A stretch of 20,633 nucleotides of DNA from a virus. The DNA lies in the IMG/VR virus record IMGVR_UViG_3300011114_000537, positions 1 to 20,633 of that record; one strand, 5' to 3'. The notes beneath the pieces are model-generated. The model searched no databases and was not told the DNA's origin. It was given only the letters and a program-made list of their open reading frames with translations. Position 1 is the stretch's first letter. Each line of letters starts with the position of its first letter. Shown here piece by piece: positions 9,399-16,697 of this stretch. The translations under genes were made by a program, and so were the position numbers.

Positions 9399-9710
9399 TC
9401 AAACCAGCCCCCCACTTAGTTCTCTGAGATAGAGCTTGGCATCGATATTAGTTTTAGCAGGCAGCAACGGGCCCCGCATATCTTCTTCGACTAGATCGAT
9501 GAACGTCTCTACCCTAACCCGGCGTTCCTCTCGAATACCTTGGCCGCGAAACCATGAGTAGATAGTATTCCTTGAAGTCTCAAGGACCTTAGCTACATAA
9601 GCCGCAGGCAGGTTAGCCTCGACGCATAAGCGCCCAAGCTTCACACCTAGACGGTTCGGGTCCGCCTTCTGCAACTGCAAGAGGAATTTGTGGTCGTACG
9701 AACGGGGCAT
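9399..9710 (-). CDS. HTH DNA-binding protein (103 aa)
   Basis: A 103-residue protein with a clear helix-turn-helix at about 33-57 (NLPAAYVAKVLETS, then RNTIYSWFRG). The turn and the recognition helix ending in SWFRG resemble short phage regulators of Cro/XRE or transposase-HTH type. A second helix (about 66-78, ETFIDLVEEDM) may mediate dimerisation. The ATG at 9708-9710 is preceded by AAGGAT, part of an 11-base tandem repeat that duplicates the ribosome binding site. It lies between the Cys4 probable ssDNA-binding protein and the terminator before the primase-helicase gene. It may regulate replication genes, but the target is unknown. Confidence 0.8.
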   Translation of the reverse strand: MPRSYDHKFLLQLQKADPNRLGVKLGRLCVEANLPAAYVAKVLETSRNTIYSWFRGQGIREERRVRVETFIDLVEEDMRGPLLPAKTNIDAKLYLRELSGGLV

Positions 9711-9713
9711 AAC

Positions 9714-9735
9714 TTATCCTTACTTTATCCTTACT
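9714..9735. repeat. 11-bp perfect tandem repeat duplicating a ribosome binding site
   Basis: The unit TTATCCTTACT occurs twice back to back (9714-9724 and 9725-9735). On the minus strand each unit reads AGTAAGGATAA, so it contains AAGGA. The upstream copy also carries the TAA stop of the preceding gene; the downstream copy is the ribosome binding site of the HTH gene. Confidence 0.9.
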
Positions 9736-10597
9736 TCTTAGACCACTTCTTAACAACCTCGGCCATATCTCCAGCCGGAGCAGCCTCGGTCTTCTTGACT
9801 GACTCACGCACGACAGGGCTGGGCACAGCTGCCTCGGGCACTTCAACTACTTCTTCGACCTCTGCCTTAGACAGACCGGTACCTTCGGGCTGATACATAG
9901 TCAGCTTGACGGCAGCTTCCGCCGCTGGAGTCTTAGCCTGCTGCTTGATGATCTCCAACGTCTCGGGTGAGACAGGTGCGACAGGCGAGAACATAACCTT
10001 CGGAACAGGCGACTTAGTGTCGAACTGCATCTTCGTAACGACCTTACCTGCGGAGATATTGTTGTTAGCCAGCATCTGCACGTAGGGGCGGAACGGCCAC
10101 TTGCCCCCGTCTTCCTTGCCGAACGAAGAGATGGAAGACAGGTTCAGCTGCATAACGTCGCCGCCCGGATCCTGTGGCAGCACGACAGCAGTCCGCCACG
10201 ACAGCTTACATGCGGAGCCACGCCCGCCCTGACCACTGCCCTTTACGGAGAACTGACAGGTGTCACAAGACTTAGCCTGCGGGTTCTTCACTGCTTCGTC
10301 TGGTACCTTGGAGTCTGAGGACCAGCAAAGTGCAGAAGACTTCTCGCCTTCCGTATACGTGCCGGGGTAATAGGTACGGCTCGGAGTGTGGGCCATCTTT
10401 ACGAAGATGATGTTCATGTGCCGTTCTTCATTGACAGCAATCTCCTTACTGCCGACTTTCTTACGGAACACGCCACCCTTCAGAGAGATACTCTTTGTAC
10501 CGCCAGATCCACCGCCTGCGACTGCGCGGGTATCTTCATCAACACCGCCCAGAAGAGCCACCTCATTACGGAGGCTAAGAATGATATCGTTACTCAT
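9731..10597 (-). CDS. Probable phage ssDNA-binding or replication protein with Cys4 motif (288 aa)
   Basis: I take ATG at 10595-10597 as the start, preceded by GAGG five bases away and lying only 7 bases after the stop of the previous gene; an upstream ATG at 10681 would overlap that gene by 77 bases. The 288-aa protein has a Gly-rich segment (28-33), then C91, C111, C114 and C130, spaced as a plausible zinc-binding site, followed by a beta-rich stretch (about 135-205) and a Pro/Ala/Glu-rich, probably disordered tail. Phage proteins with this Cys pattern often lie next to recombination and replication genes, and I infer ssDNA binding from that context. The C-terminus ends in Lys residues rather than the acidic tip typical of bacterial SSB. 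Confidence 0.7.
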   Translation of the reverse strand: MSNDIILSLRNEVALLGGVDEDTRAVAGGGSGGTKSISLKGGVFRKKVGSKEIAVNEERHMNIIFVKMAHTPSRTYYPGTYTEGEKSSALCWSSDSKVPDEAVKNPQAKSCDTCQFSVKGSGQGGRGSACKLSWRTAVVLPQDPGGDVMQLNLSSISSFGKEDGGKWPFRPYVQMLANNNISAGKVVTKMQFDTKSPVPKVMFSPVAPVSPETLEIIKQQAKTPAAEAAVKLTMYQPEGTGLSKAEVEEVVEVPEAAVPSPVVRESVKKTEAAPAGDMAEVVKKWSKK

Positions 10598-10604
10598 AGA
10601 AACC

Positions 10605-11006
10605 TCACTTACTCGCTTTACGAATTGAAACCCCGTATTCCCGCATGATATTGATGCCGGGGGGGAGTCCGTCATCAGCATGGTTGGTCAAGAATTCTTT
10701 GAAGTTGCCCTGACTAATCCGCCGCTCAAGTAGTTGAGGTGCAGAGTTATCCAGCACGAACTTATAGAAGTTATCCCAATCTTGGCAGAAGAAGCGCTCA
10801 TTCAACTTGCGCATCACCGTGCCGTGTTTCGTATTGATACTGTTCACATTGATTTCGTTACAGACATCCAGCAGGGCGGCCTCTATCTTCGCCATGTCTG
10901 CCTTCAGCGCTGAGTCCTTCAGCTCGTACTCACGCAGCACGGCTTCTCGTTCAGCACGTATTGAGAGGAATACCTCGACCAACTCTTCTGCATTAACCGA
11001 ACTCAT
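10605..11006 (-). CDS. Possible Gam-like nuclease-modulating protein (133 aa)
   Basis: The 133-residue product begins with a long acidic and basic helix (about 8-50, likely coiled coil), then NTKHGTVMRKL (58-68), a helical block around DWDNFYKFV (76-84) and LLERR (92-96), and a closing LPPGINIMREYGVSIRK (114-130). This order, a coiled coil followed by a strand with G-V-x-R and a final V-x-I, resembles the layout of Mu Gam, which binds DNA ends and blocks host exonucleases. Sequence identity to Mu Gam is not obvious, so the link is a hypothesis. The start ATG overlaps the SNF2 gene stop as ATGA, with GGAG five bases upstream, which indicates coupled translation with the helicase. Confidence 0.75.
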   Translation of the reverse strand: MSSVNAEELVEVFLSIRAEREAVLREYELKDSALKADMAKIEAALLDVCNEINVNSINTKHGTVMRKLNERFFCQDWDNFYKFVLDNSAPQLLERRISQGNFKEFLTNHADDGLPPGINIMREYGVSIRKASK

Positions 11007-12607
11007 ACAGTCTCCATTTCATCTGTTCCACCTATTTCTTGCTTGTACAAATCCACCAGCTTCTGGTGGCTATCGACCTTGCCTTGTAGCATCGCGTACA
11101 TCCGCCGCTCTACGTCAGAGCCCTGTAGGTGTACTACGGTCATCTTATTCTGCTGGCCTACGCGATCAATGCGCCCAATGCACTGTAGATATGTCTCAAC
11201 TGACATAACGGGCGACCAGAATACGATAGTGTCTGCGGCTGTCAGCGTGATACCGTGGGCTGCGGACTGAGGCTGAATCACTAGTACCCGTGGGTTTTCT
11301 TGAGTCTGGAACTGCGTAATAATTTCAGACCTCTCACGGAGCGATACGGAGCCTTGTATGACGGCGCTGCTTATTCCCTCCTGCCCCAAGAACTTCAGAA
11401 CTACATCGATGGTGTGTATGTAGGGGACGAATACTACAACTTTATTTGATGTTTCGTCAAGTACGTCCTTAAGCTCGTTGAGTCTGGGCTTGATATCGAA
11501 CTCTATGACTTCATGCTTATCAGTGTAGGCGGCCCCGCCGCTGATCTGGAGCAGCTTGTTAAGCGCCGCTGCTGCGTTTATGGCGGAGATCTTCTCCCCG
11601 GAGGCTTCGATCAGCAGCTGGGACTTGAGCTCCTTATAGTACTTCGTAGCCTGCGGGGTGAGCGGTACCTCACGAGTTTGGTAGGTCAGGGCTGGTAGGT
11701 CGAGGCATTCCCGCTTCGTAAACCTGATCGCTGGTTGGAGCGCTGCATGAACGTCCTGCTGCGCAGTCGTCTTGGGTGCCCACCTAAACCGACTCAGCTG
11801 AACCATGACCCTGTCGCGCCAAGACCCAGTGAACTTGGGAACCCTCTGGGGGGAGACCAACTTAGCCAACCCAAACGCATCAACCGGGGATTGGGACGCG
11901 GGGGTACCGGTCATCATCCACAGTCTAGTACCCGGAGTAATTAACTTAGCCAGCGTCTTCCAACGCCTCGTGGAAGCGGTCTTGTACGCGTTGGCCTCGT
12001 CCACAATGATCAGATCAAACCGGGCGGCGAGTAGCTCATTGAAAATAACGTGGGTGCCGTCGTAATTGATGATCGTGAAGTCGAACCCTTCATCTAAAAT
12101 CTTCTTACGCTTCGTGCTGGTGCCGTGGGCTACCCCGCAAGTACGATGCATCGCGGTCTTGAAGATGTCTGCCTGCCACGCGGACTGCATGATAGACAGC
12201 GGGCATATCACGAGAACCTTCTTGATGCACCCGATATTCATCAGGTAATCAGCTGCCCATATCGCCGCAGAGGTCTTTCCCGTACCGGCTTCGTTGAAAC
12301 AAAATGCACGGTGTCTGATCGACAGGAATGACGCAGTATCTTTCTGGTGCTTGAACGGCGTATACAGCCCCGGCCAGTTGTAGTCGCGAAGCATCGGGGA
12401 GGGGACATCAGGAATCTTCGGGTCTGGCTGCCCAGCATCGAATATCTGAGCGAGCCGCTCAGTTTCTTCATGCCCCCAGTAAACGGCCATCTGCCGTCTG
12501 GTCCCATACTCGGCCAACATCTCGCACTTCTCTATCGACTGAAATGCGCTGTCCGCAATACTATAAGGAACCGTGACTTTGAGGACCGTGTTTTCTACTA
12601 TTTCCAT
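11003..12607 (-). CDS. SNF2-family DNA helicase/ATPase (534 aa)
   Basis: A full SF2/SNF2-type motor. Residue positions: motif I NEAGTGKT (105-112) with K111, motif II DEAN (203-206), motif III MTGTPA (232-237), a second RecA lobe from about 370, and motif VI QCIGRIDRVGQ (475-485) with R479 and R482 as likely arginine fingers. Motif II normally ends in H; here it is N. Such short SNF2 proteins occur in phages, where they may remodel or unwind DNA during replication or recombination. The start ATG at 12605-12607 has no clear Shine-Dalgarno within 15 bases, unlike its neighbours, so translation may depend on coupling to the HNH-like gene that ends 13 bases upstream. Confidence 0.9.
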   Translation of the reverse strand: MEIVENTVLKVTVPYSIADSAFQSIEKCEMLAEYGTRRQMAVYWGHEETERLAQIFDAGQPDPKIPDVPSPMLRDYNWPGLYTPFKHQKDTASFLSIRHRAFCFNEAGTGKTSAAIWAADYLMNIGCIKKVLVICPLSIMQSAWQADIFKTAMHRTCGVAHGTSTKRKKILDEGFDFTIINYDGTHVIFNELLAARFDLIIVDEANAYKTASTRRWKTLAKLITPGTRLWMMTGTPASQSPVDAFGLAKLVSPQRVPKFTGSWRDRVMVQLSRFRWAPKTTAQQDVHAALQPAIRFTKRECLDLPALTYQTREVPLTPQATKYYKELKSQLLIEASGEKISAINAAAALNKLLQISGGAAYTDKHEVIEFDIKPRLNELKDVLDETSNKVVVFVPYIHTIDVVLKFLGQEGISSAVIQGSVSLRERSEIITQFQTQENPRVLVIQPQSAAHGITLTAADTIVFWSPVMSVETYLQCIGRIDRVGQQNKMTVVHLQGSDVERRMYAMLQGKVDSHQKLVDLYKQEIGGTDEMETV

Positions 12608-12620
12608 GTGCGTTAGTCGT

Positions 12621-12875
12621 TTATTTCATCTTGCCGTTGGACTTGCGAGCAAACGAACGGTTCTTGCTAGGCGGCTCAAGCCTAGTCCCGTCTTTATTTG
12701 TACCGCCCTTCGATAGCGCCTTAACGTGGGCTACGTCCTTACCCTTACGACTTACGCCTTTCTTGTCGTAAGCGTTACGCGCACGCTGGCGCTCCATGCG
12801 GGTCTCGTGCTCCCCGCGTTTCAACTGCATCTGGTATTCATGCTTGTATGGTCTAGGCGACTTCGTATATGGCAT
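12621..12875 (-). CDS. Small basic HNH-like protein (84 aa)
   Basis: A very basic 84-residue protein. Its second half shows DVAHVKALSKGGTN (47-60) and then N72, resembling the betabeta-alpha core of small phage HNH-type proteins (D..H, GG.N, N). There are no cysteines, so the usual zinc knuckles are missing and activity is uncertain. The first half is rich in Lys/Arg. Start ATG is 2 bases after the stop of the Cas4-like nuclease gene, with AAGGA 9 bases upstream. Alternatively it is only a DNA-binding basic protein. Confidence 0.7.
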   Translation of the reverse strand: MPYTKSPRPYKHEYQMQLKRGEHETRMERQRARNAYDKKGVSRKGKDVAHVKALSKGGTNKDGTRLEPPSKNRSFARKSNGKMK

Positions 12876-12877
12876 AG

Positions 12878-13534
12878 CTATATATCCTTATAAAATTTGC
12901 AGGATGACACTGGGCACCAACCGCACAGCCCAGTCGGGTTAGGCGGCCACAACGCGTTGTCATACGCGAGCTCCAGCCTAGATACGTCGTTATGAAACGG
13001 CCCCCAAAGCTTGTCCAAGTTAGCTCGGGAGTATTCCTCTGGCACGAAAGAGTTGCGCAGAACAAATAGCAGCCCCGCTTTGATGCGCTCTACCTGCGGG
13101 AAATGTACGTAAGTCATCAATGCCATCAGTCGAAGCTGCTTAGGGTCGGGGTACCTATTGTTACCCGTCTTGTAGTCCACTATATACGCCATGTCGTTAT
13201 CAACTATCAGAAGGTCTACGATTCCTCGTACCCATCTGTTGGGCGCGTCGAAATCACATACAAGCTTATCAGCAGTGAGCGCCATCTTGTGCTCGGGATA
13301 CTTATGGCCGGGTATGGTAAGTAACTCATCAAGGGTGGGGCGCAAGAAGTCGTAGTTCTTAGCAAGGGGTTTGCCGTCACGTACGTAGTCTTCCAGTGCC
13401 TTGTGCACCTCTGATCCATACAGCATATTGTCTGTGACTTTCTTCTCATAGTCTTTCGCTACTTTTGTGTGGTAGTACTGCTTCGGACAATTTAGAAAGT
13501 CTTTGAGACTACTGTATGACCATTGAACCATCAT
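12878..13534 (-). CDS. Cas4/RecB-like PD-(D/E)XK exonuclease with Fe-S cysteines (218 aa)
   Basis: A compact RecB-family nuclease. Visible: H44, D107 (VRGIVDLL), D120-YK122 (DYKTG) and the following QLRLMALM helix (Q133). One N-terminal cysteine (C16) pairs with a C-terminal set C204, C207 and C212, which is the arrangement used by Cas4 and AddB to hold a 4Fe-4S cluster. Phage Cas4-like proteins are single-strand exonucleases of replication and recombination; a role in CRISPR is not implied, as no cas gene or repeat array is present. Two ATGs are possible, 13534 and 13531. AAGGA is 3 bases before the first and 6 before the second, so the second is the better-spaced start. The first overlaps the upstream stop as ATGA. 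Confidence 0.9.
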   Translation of the reverse strand: MMVQWSYSSLKDFLNCPKQYYHTKVAKDYEKKVTDNMLYGSEVHKALEDYVRDGKPLAKNYDFLRPTLDELLTIPGHKYPEHKMALTADKLVCDFDAPNRWVRGIVDLLIVDNDMAYIVDYKTGNNRYPDPKQLRLMALMTYVHFPQVERIKAGLLFVLRNSFVPEEYSRANLDKLWGPFHNDVSRLELAYDNALWPPNPTGLCGWCPVSSCKFYKDI

Positions 13535-13734
13535 TCATCCTTGCTTATGTGGCCGCCGAGGCTCGCCACCTTCTTACGTAGTTTAACAATCTGATCCCAG
13601 TAGGCGCGGTTCATACCTGCAAGTGTGTCAGCGTAGATCTTCATCGCACCGTACTGCGACTCCCAGCGCCCAGACTCCTCACTCAAACACCGCACTTCGT
13701 CACGCAACCTGCGTATTAACTCAGCATCCTCCAT
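13531..13734 (-). CDS. Coiled-coil microprotein, unknown function (67 aa)
   Basis: A 67-residue charged helical protein lying between the polymerase and the Cas4-like nuclease. I chose ATG at 13732-13734 because GGGGA lies 6 bases upstream; a TTG at 13746 would add four residues. The gene overlaps the end of the polymerase by 14 bases. Regular Leu/Val spacing, as in ELIRRLRDEVRCL and WDQIVKLRKKV, suggests a coiled coil. No family is recognised; it may be a small partner of the polymerase or nuclease, inferred from location only. Confidence 0.6.
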   Translation of the reverse strand: MEDAELIRRLRDEVRCLSEESGRWESQYGAMKIYADTLAGMNRAYWDQIVKLRKKVASLGGHISKDE

Positions 13735-15586
13735 ACGAATCCCCAAACTTAGCTTCGCAAGCCACGGGTAGCCCCGTCGCCCAGTCAGGTGGAGTAGACA
13801 TTACTTCGGTTATTAGCGCAAGTGCCTGATCCTGCTCCGCTTTAGGTACGACGATTACTGCTGCGTCATGCACGGTCAGTACCGGTCGGTAGGTCGGCTT
13901 GATCTTAAGCATCTGTTCTGCAACGACTATTCGAGCCAGTGCCTGCACTACGTTCTCTACGACCGCCCCGCCCCAGATAGATATCTGCCCCCTGCGCGAG
14001 TCATATACAGCGCTGCCGTTCACAGTACGCAGGTTGGGGTACCGGATATACAGCCCGTTCGGTAACCTGATACCGCTCTTACTAACTACCAGACACCGGT
14101 TCACGCCCAGATAGAACGGCTTCTTGTCATCACCGTCCTTCTCCTTGGGCCACGACTTCATACAAGTAAGTGCATAATCAGCTGCGCCCCACAGATCCAC
14201 GATCTTGTCGTTAGTCTGTCGGTACAAGTCAACAAATCCCTTACAGGTCTCCTCATCCAGATCCGCCCCCGGCGGCTGGGTCTTGAGCGTATGCCGCAGC
14301 TTGGCTGCACCCGTGCCATAACCCAATCCAAGGATGCAGGTTTTACCTACGAAGCGTTCGATAGGATTGGCCTTGCTGATGGGCTTCTTGTAGATCTTGG
14401 TGGCGAACGTGGAGTACACATCCTCACCCTTGGCGAACTGCTCGACCACCTCGTCCTGCCCAGCGAGCCATGCCAACACACGCGCCTCGATCTGAGATGA
14501 GTCGCAGTTAATGACCACGTGGTCATCTGGTGCAACCACGGAATTCTTGAGTGTTTTCTTTTTCTTGTCCCGGCTCGGCAGGTTCTGGAAATTCACAGCA
14601 TCCGCACCGGCCCAGCGCCCCGTATGCGCGCCGTAGTATTTGAGAGGTATCGGCAGCATACCCTTGTTCCTAGCGCCAATACCAATAAACCGCTCAATGC
14701 GCGACTCTTCGATGGTTGACTTAGTACCCAACCGGACAGCGCATAGCTGCTGTATGAACGGATCTTCATGCTCGGTCAGGGCAATGAACCCCTCGTCGTT
14801 CTTGGCAAGCGCGTAAGTCTCCTTGCCAGTGGTGGGACTAATCTTCGTCGGCGGCTCTACGCCATGCTCTTTCAGTAGCGTAGCGAACTGCGGATTACTA
14901 GCCAGCTTCCTGCGCACAGCCTCCTCAGTATCACAGCCCGACTTCTCCATCAGGCCACGCAGAAGCTCAGACTTCTCGCTCTTGATCTCCTCAAGCCGCC
15001 CAACCAGCAGCGCGTCGTCAACTCGAAGTGTAGGCTGCGTATACATGCGCAGTGTCATATCGATCAGGTCTAGCTCAGTGCTGGGAAACGTGACGCTCAA
15101 CATGTCGAACAACCGACGCGTGAGTTCAACGTCGTTCTTGCAGTAGCTTCCGTATCGGTCAAGTTCATCAGCGGAGAAATCCGCCAGCTTCTTGCCAAGC
15201 GCGTTGACTACCTCGTCGCCCTTCTCACCGATCTTGTACCGCTCGGCCAGCGCCTTCAGGCTACCCCCGGCATCGACACCGTGGATCGCCCGTGCCATGC
15301 ACAGCGTATCGAAGTAATAGCCGGGTACGATCCCGTATCGCCAAGCGAGGATAGCGCCATCAAACATAGTGTTGTGGCACAGCAGCGCGTGCTTCGACCA
15401 GTCCAACTTATTCAATGCTGCCTTGACCTCGGCTCCGGCGTACCACTCCGGCTCACCGTCGTCGATCTTGATGCCTACGCCTATGACCTCGAAGCCCGGG
15501 TCGTTGATGTACTCCTCCGTAGTCAGCTTGGACAGGCTGAAGCCCTTGCTGTAGAAGGTCTCGAAATCCAGCGTAATGACGCTCAT
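13721..15586 (-). CDS. Family A DNA polymerase with 3'-5' exonuclease (621 aa)
   Basis: Replicative phage polymerase. The exonuclease domain has D7 and E9 (LDFET), D76 in HNTMFD (71-76), and Y148...D152 (YxxxD). The polymerase domain has motif A CDSSQIEARVLAWLAG (361-376) with D362, motif B R411...K415...LGLGYG with L419 at the E. coli Pol I F762 position and Y423 at the Y766 position, and motif C TVHDA (571-575) with D574 but Ala where Glu is usual. The first helix of motif A normally reads DYSQIE; here it is DSSQIE. There is no 5'-3' exonuclease domain, as usual in phages. Start ATG overlaps the upstream stop as ATGA and has GGAGA close by. Confidence 0.95.
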   Translation of the reverse strand: MSVITLDFETFYSKGFSLSKLTTEEYINDPGFEVIGVGIKIDDGEPEWYAGAEVKAALNKLDWSKHALLCHNTMFDGAILAWRYGIVPGYYFDTLCMARAIHGVDAGGSLKALAERYKIGEKGDEVVNALGKKLADFSADELDRYGSYCKNDVELTRRLFDMLSVTFPSTELDLIDMTLRMYTQPTLRVDDALLVGRLEEIKSEKSELLRGLMEKSGCDTEEAVRRKLASNPQFATLLKEHGVEPPTKISPTTGKETYALAKNDEGFIALTEHEDPFIQQLCAVRLGTKSTIEESRIERFIGIGARNKGMLPIPLKYYGAHTGRWAGADAVNFQNLPSRDKKKKTLKNSVVAPDDHVVINCDSSQIEARVLAWLAGQDEVVEQFAKGEDVYSTFATKIYKKPISKANPIERFVGKTCILGLGYGTGAAKLRHTLKTQPPGADLDEETCKGFVDLYRQTNDKIVDLWGAADYALTCMKSWPKEKDGDDKKPFYLGVNRCLVVSKSGIRLPNGLYIRYPNLRTVNGSAVYDSRRGQISIWGGAVVENVVQALARIVVAEQMLKIKPTYRPVLTVHDAAVIVVPKAEQDQALALITEVMSTPPDWATGLPVACEAKFGDSYGGC

Positions 15587-16035
15587 AGTTCTCCGTCCAT
15601 ATCCGTACCCACGTCATCATCGCTATCACTATCTTCTCTGGCTTCTTTCATAGCGCGAGTTTTCTTCTTACCTATACTTGGGCGCAGGCTAGCGCGGCCT
15701 TCTCTTGTCAGCGTCCGAGCAAATATGCGCTCGGCATCCAGATCTAACATACTGCATATCCAGTTAAACGATTGCGGCCCCGTGTCTTGAGACGCTAGCC
15801 ATGTGCGGGCGGAGTCCCGTATTTCCTCGGCGTCCGCGATCTCAGCCGCATTCCCGGCCCGATCCTTACGCCGCTTGGGGATACGTATGTCTACATCGGC
15901 CACAGCCTGTATGATCACAGCACACCACAGCCGGCTACTAGTCCGAAAGTTCCAGCTCTGTCTGTCTGTCGGCCCACGAGTGGGCCTCGTATACTGGTCT
16001 AATAAAGGCTCAATGCTAGGATTATCGCTTTTCAA
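15583..16035 (-). CDS. Small conserved phage protein, possible DNA-binding, unknown function (150 aa)
   Basis: A 150-residue product. The central part, around RLWCAVIIQAVADV and then WLASQD and FNWICSMLDLDAERI, resembles a helical protein family common in phages near polymerase and DUF3310 genes; I do not know its function. The C-terminus is strongly acidic (EDSDSDDDVGTDMDGEL), and the N-terminus is likely disordered. The first in-frame start is TTG (16033-16035), overlapping the DUF3310 gene by 14 bases, with GAGG about 9 bases upstream, so the start is uncertain. It ends in ATGA overlap with the polymerase. A 16-base near-palindrome lies in its N-terminal coding part. Confidence 0.65.
   Translation of the reverse strand: MKSDNPSIEPLLDQYTRPTRGPTDRQSWNFRTSSRLWCAVIIQAVADVDIRIPKRRKDRAGNAAEIADAEEIRDSARTWLASQDTGPQSFNWICSMLDLDAERIFARTLTREGRASLRPSIGKKKTRAMKEAREDSDSDDDVGTDMDGEL
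15971..15986. repeat. Near-perfect inverted repeat inside a coding gene
   Basis: GGCCCAC (15971-15977) and GTGGGCC (15980-15986) are perfect reverse complements separated by GA. As RNA it would give at most about 6 bp with a tight loop. There is no T-tract after it in either direction. It may be an operator-like site or chance. Confidence 0.6.
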
Positions 16036-16267
16036 GCCGGGCGACCTCGCGATTCAAATACCACTGCGCCTTCTTGAGGTCTTCTAGCGGATTATGAGAC
16101 TTCAGCCCCGCACGGCTAATGTACTTGACTACGTTACCCAGATGGAAGCCAAGCTCCTTGGCCTCTATGAAATCTATAGTCTCCACGCCCTTCAAGTAGT
16201 GCGGGGGGTGATTAATCAAGTCCGGCTTTTCCTTCCGGCCCGTGCTCGATTTCTTCGCCGTCCTCAT
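16022..16267 (-). CDS. DUF3310 (SaV-like) protein (81 aa)
   Basis: The 81-residue product fits DUF3310, a family common in phages and sometimes annotated as nucleotide kinase without firm biochemical proof. Diagnostic stretches are NHPPHY (19-24) and GNVVKYISRAG (44-54), then LEDLKKAQWYL (61-71). The start overlaps the VRR-NUC stop as ATGA and has GGAG 8 bases upstream. Its place beside the polymerase is typical of phage replication clusters. Confidence 0.9.
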   Translation of the reverse strand: MRTAKKSSTGRKEKPDLINHPPHYLKGVETIDFIEAKELGFHLGNVVKYISRAGLKSHNPLEDLKKAQWYLNREVARLEKR

Positions 16268-16590
16268 TCCGGTTGCTCCACCTTCTTGTCCGTGAACCCA
16301 TGCTTACTCACGAAGTGCAGCCAACTGTGCAACTCGTCGTAGTTAGTCTCGTCTACCACGATGGCCTCGCCACCCGCGTTACGAATACTCTCCAAGTGAT
16401 GCGTCTGTAACGCTGTGGGTTTATTGCCGTTGGCCTTACACTCGATTCCAACGAACCGCCCTTTAAGACAAAGCAAAAAGTCTGGAATGCCAGCATGCCC
16501 CAACCCACTTGGCACAGGCATAACGTAGTATGCACCGTGAGCACTGAGAATGTCCTTCACCTTCTTTTTAACTTTAGCCTCTGGAGTCAT
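16264..16590 (-). CDS. VRR-NUC domain nuclease (108 aa)
   Basis: A stand-alone VRR-NUC (PD-(D/E)XK fold) nuclease of usual phage length. Residues: E4 in the first helix, G34-I-P-D37, G48-I-E50-C-K52 (the E-x-K core), and Q62 in the following helix. Related domains occur in FAN1 and in phage proteins thought to cut branched DNA. Here a role in resolving replication or recombination intermediates is inferred. ATG at 16588-16590 is preceded by GAGGA about 4 bases away. It is the first gene after the 124-base gap, so probably the first of the operon. Confidence 0.9.
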   Translation of the reverse strand: MTPEAKVKKKVKDILSAHGAYYVMPVPSGLGHAGIPDFLLCLKGRFVGIECKANGNKPTALQTHHLESIRNAGGEAIVVDETNYDELHSWLHFVSKHGFTDKKVEQPE

Positions 16591-16610
16591 ATCTTCCTCT
16601 TAATCTATGC

Positions 16611-16629
16611 TCGTGGCGCGGAGCCACGA
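16611..16629. repeat. Hairpin-forming inverted repeat upstream of the VRR-NUC gene
   Basis: TCGTGGC (16611-16617) and GCCACGA (16623-16629) are perfect 7-bp arms with loop GCGGA. It would fold in the 5' leader of the VRR-NUC transcript, about 20 bases before the ATG. No U-run follows in either direction, so it is not a standard terminator; it may stabilise or process the RNA. Confidence 0.7.
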
Positions 16630-16632
16630 ACT

Positions 16633-16649
16633 AATACACTACTTGTATT
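16633..16649. promoter_or_regulatory. Candidate operator-like inverted repeat
   Basis: AATACA (16633-16638) and TGTATT (16644-16649) are perfect inverted arms with a 5-base spacer CTACT. It overlaps the proposed -10 region of the promoter-like signal next to it. Symmetric arms on this spacing suit a dimeric repressor, but no repressor is tied to it; the HTH protein in this operon is one candidate. Confidence 0.35.
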
Positions 16650-16668
16650 GGGTACAGTTAATAGTCAA
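16642..16668 (-). promoter_or_regulatory. Weak sigma70-like promoter candidate, replication operon
   Basis: On the minus strand TTGACT (16668-16663) matches a -35 box in five of six bases, and TACAAG (16647-16642) matches a -10 box in four of six. The spacing is 15 bases, shorter than the ideal 17. It sits in the only real gap of the minus-strand array, upstream of the VRR-NUC gene, so a promoter is expected here, but these boxes may not be the ones used. Confidence 0.3.
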
Positions 16669-16684
16669 GAAATGTGAACTAGTA

Positions 16685-16697
16685 CGGCTCGAAGCCG
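16685..16697. repeat. Short inverted repeat after the glycosylase gene
   Basis: CGGCT (16685-16689) and AGCCG (16693-16697) are 5-bp arms around CGA. It lies 18 bases past the stop of the glycosylase gene on the minus strand. No U-tract follows, so it is at best a weak terminator element or RNA 3' end. Confidence 0.4.

Noticed and set aside
10598-10681. Earlier ATG for the Cys4 probable ssDNA-binding protein
   Set aside because: It would overlap the previous gene by 77 bases; the ATG at 10597 has a good RBS and fits the gene junction.
12878-13534. CRISPR-Cas involvement from the Cas4-like nuclease
   Set aside because: No repeat array and no other cas gene is present; phage Cas4-like nucleases are common without CRISPR.
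14823-15146. A + strand frame opposite the polymerase
   Set aside because: It is antisense to conserved polymerase coding sequence, and reads as Ser/Arg-rich shadow with no RBS-supported start.
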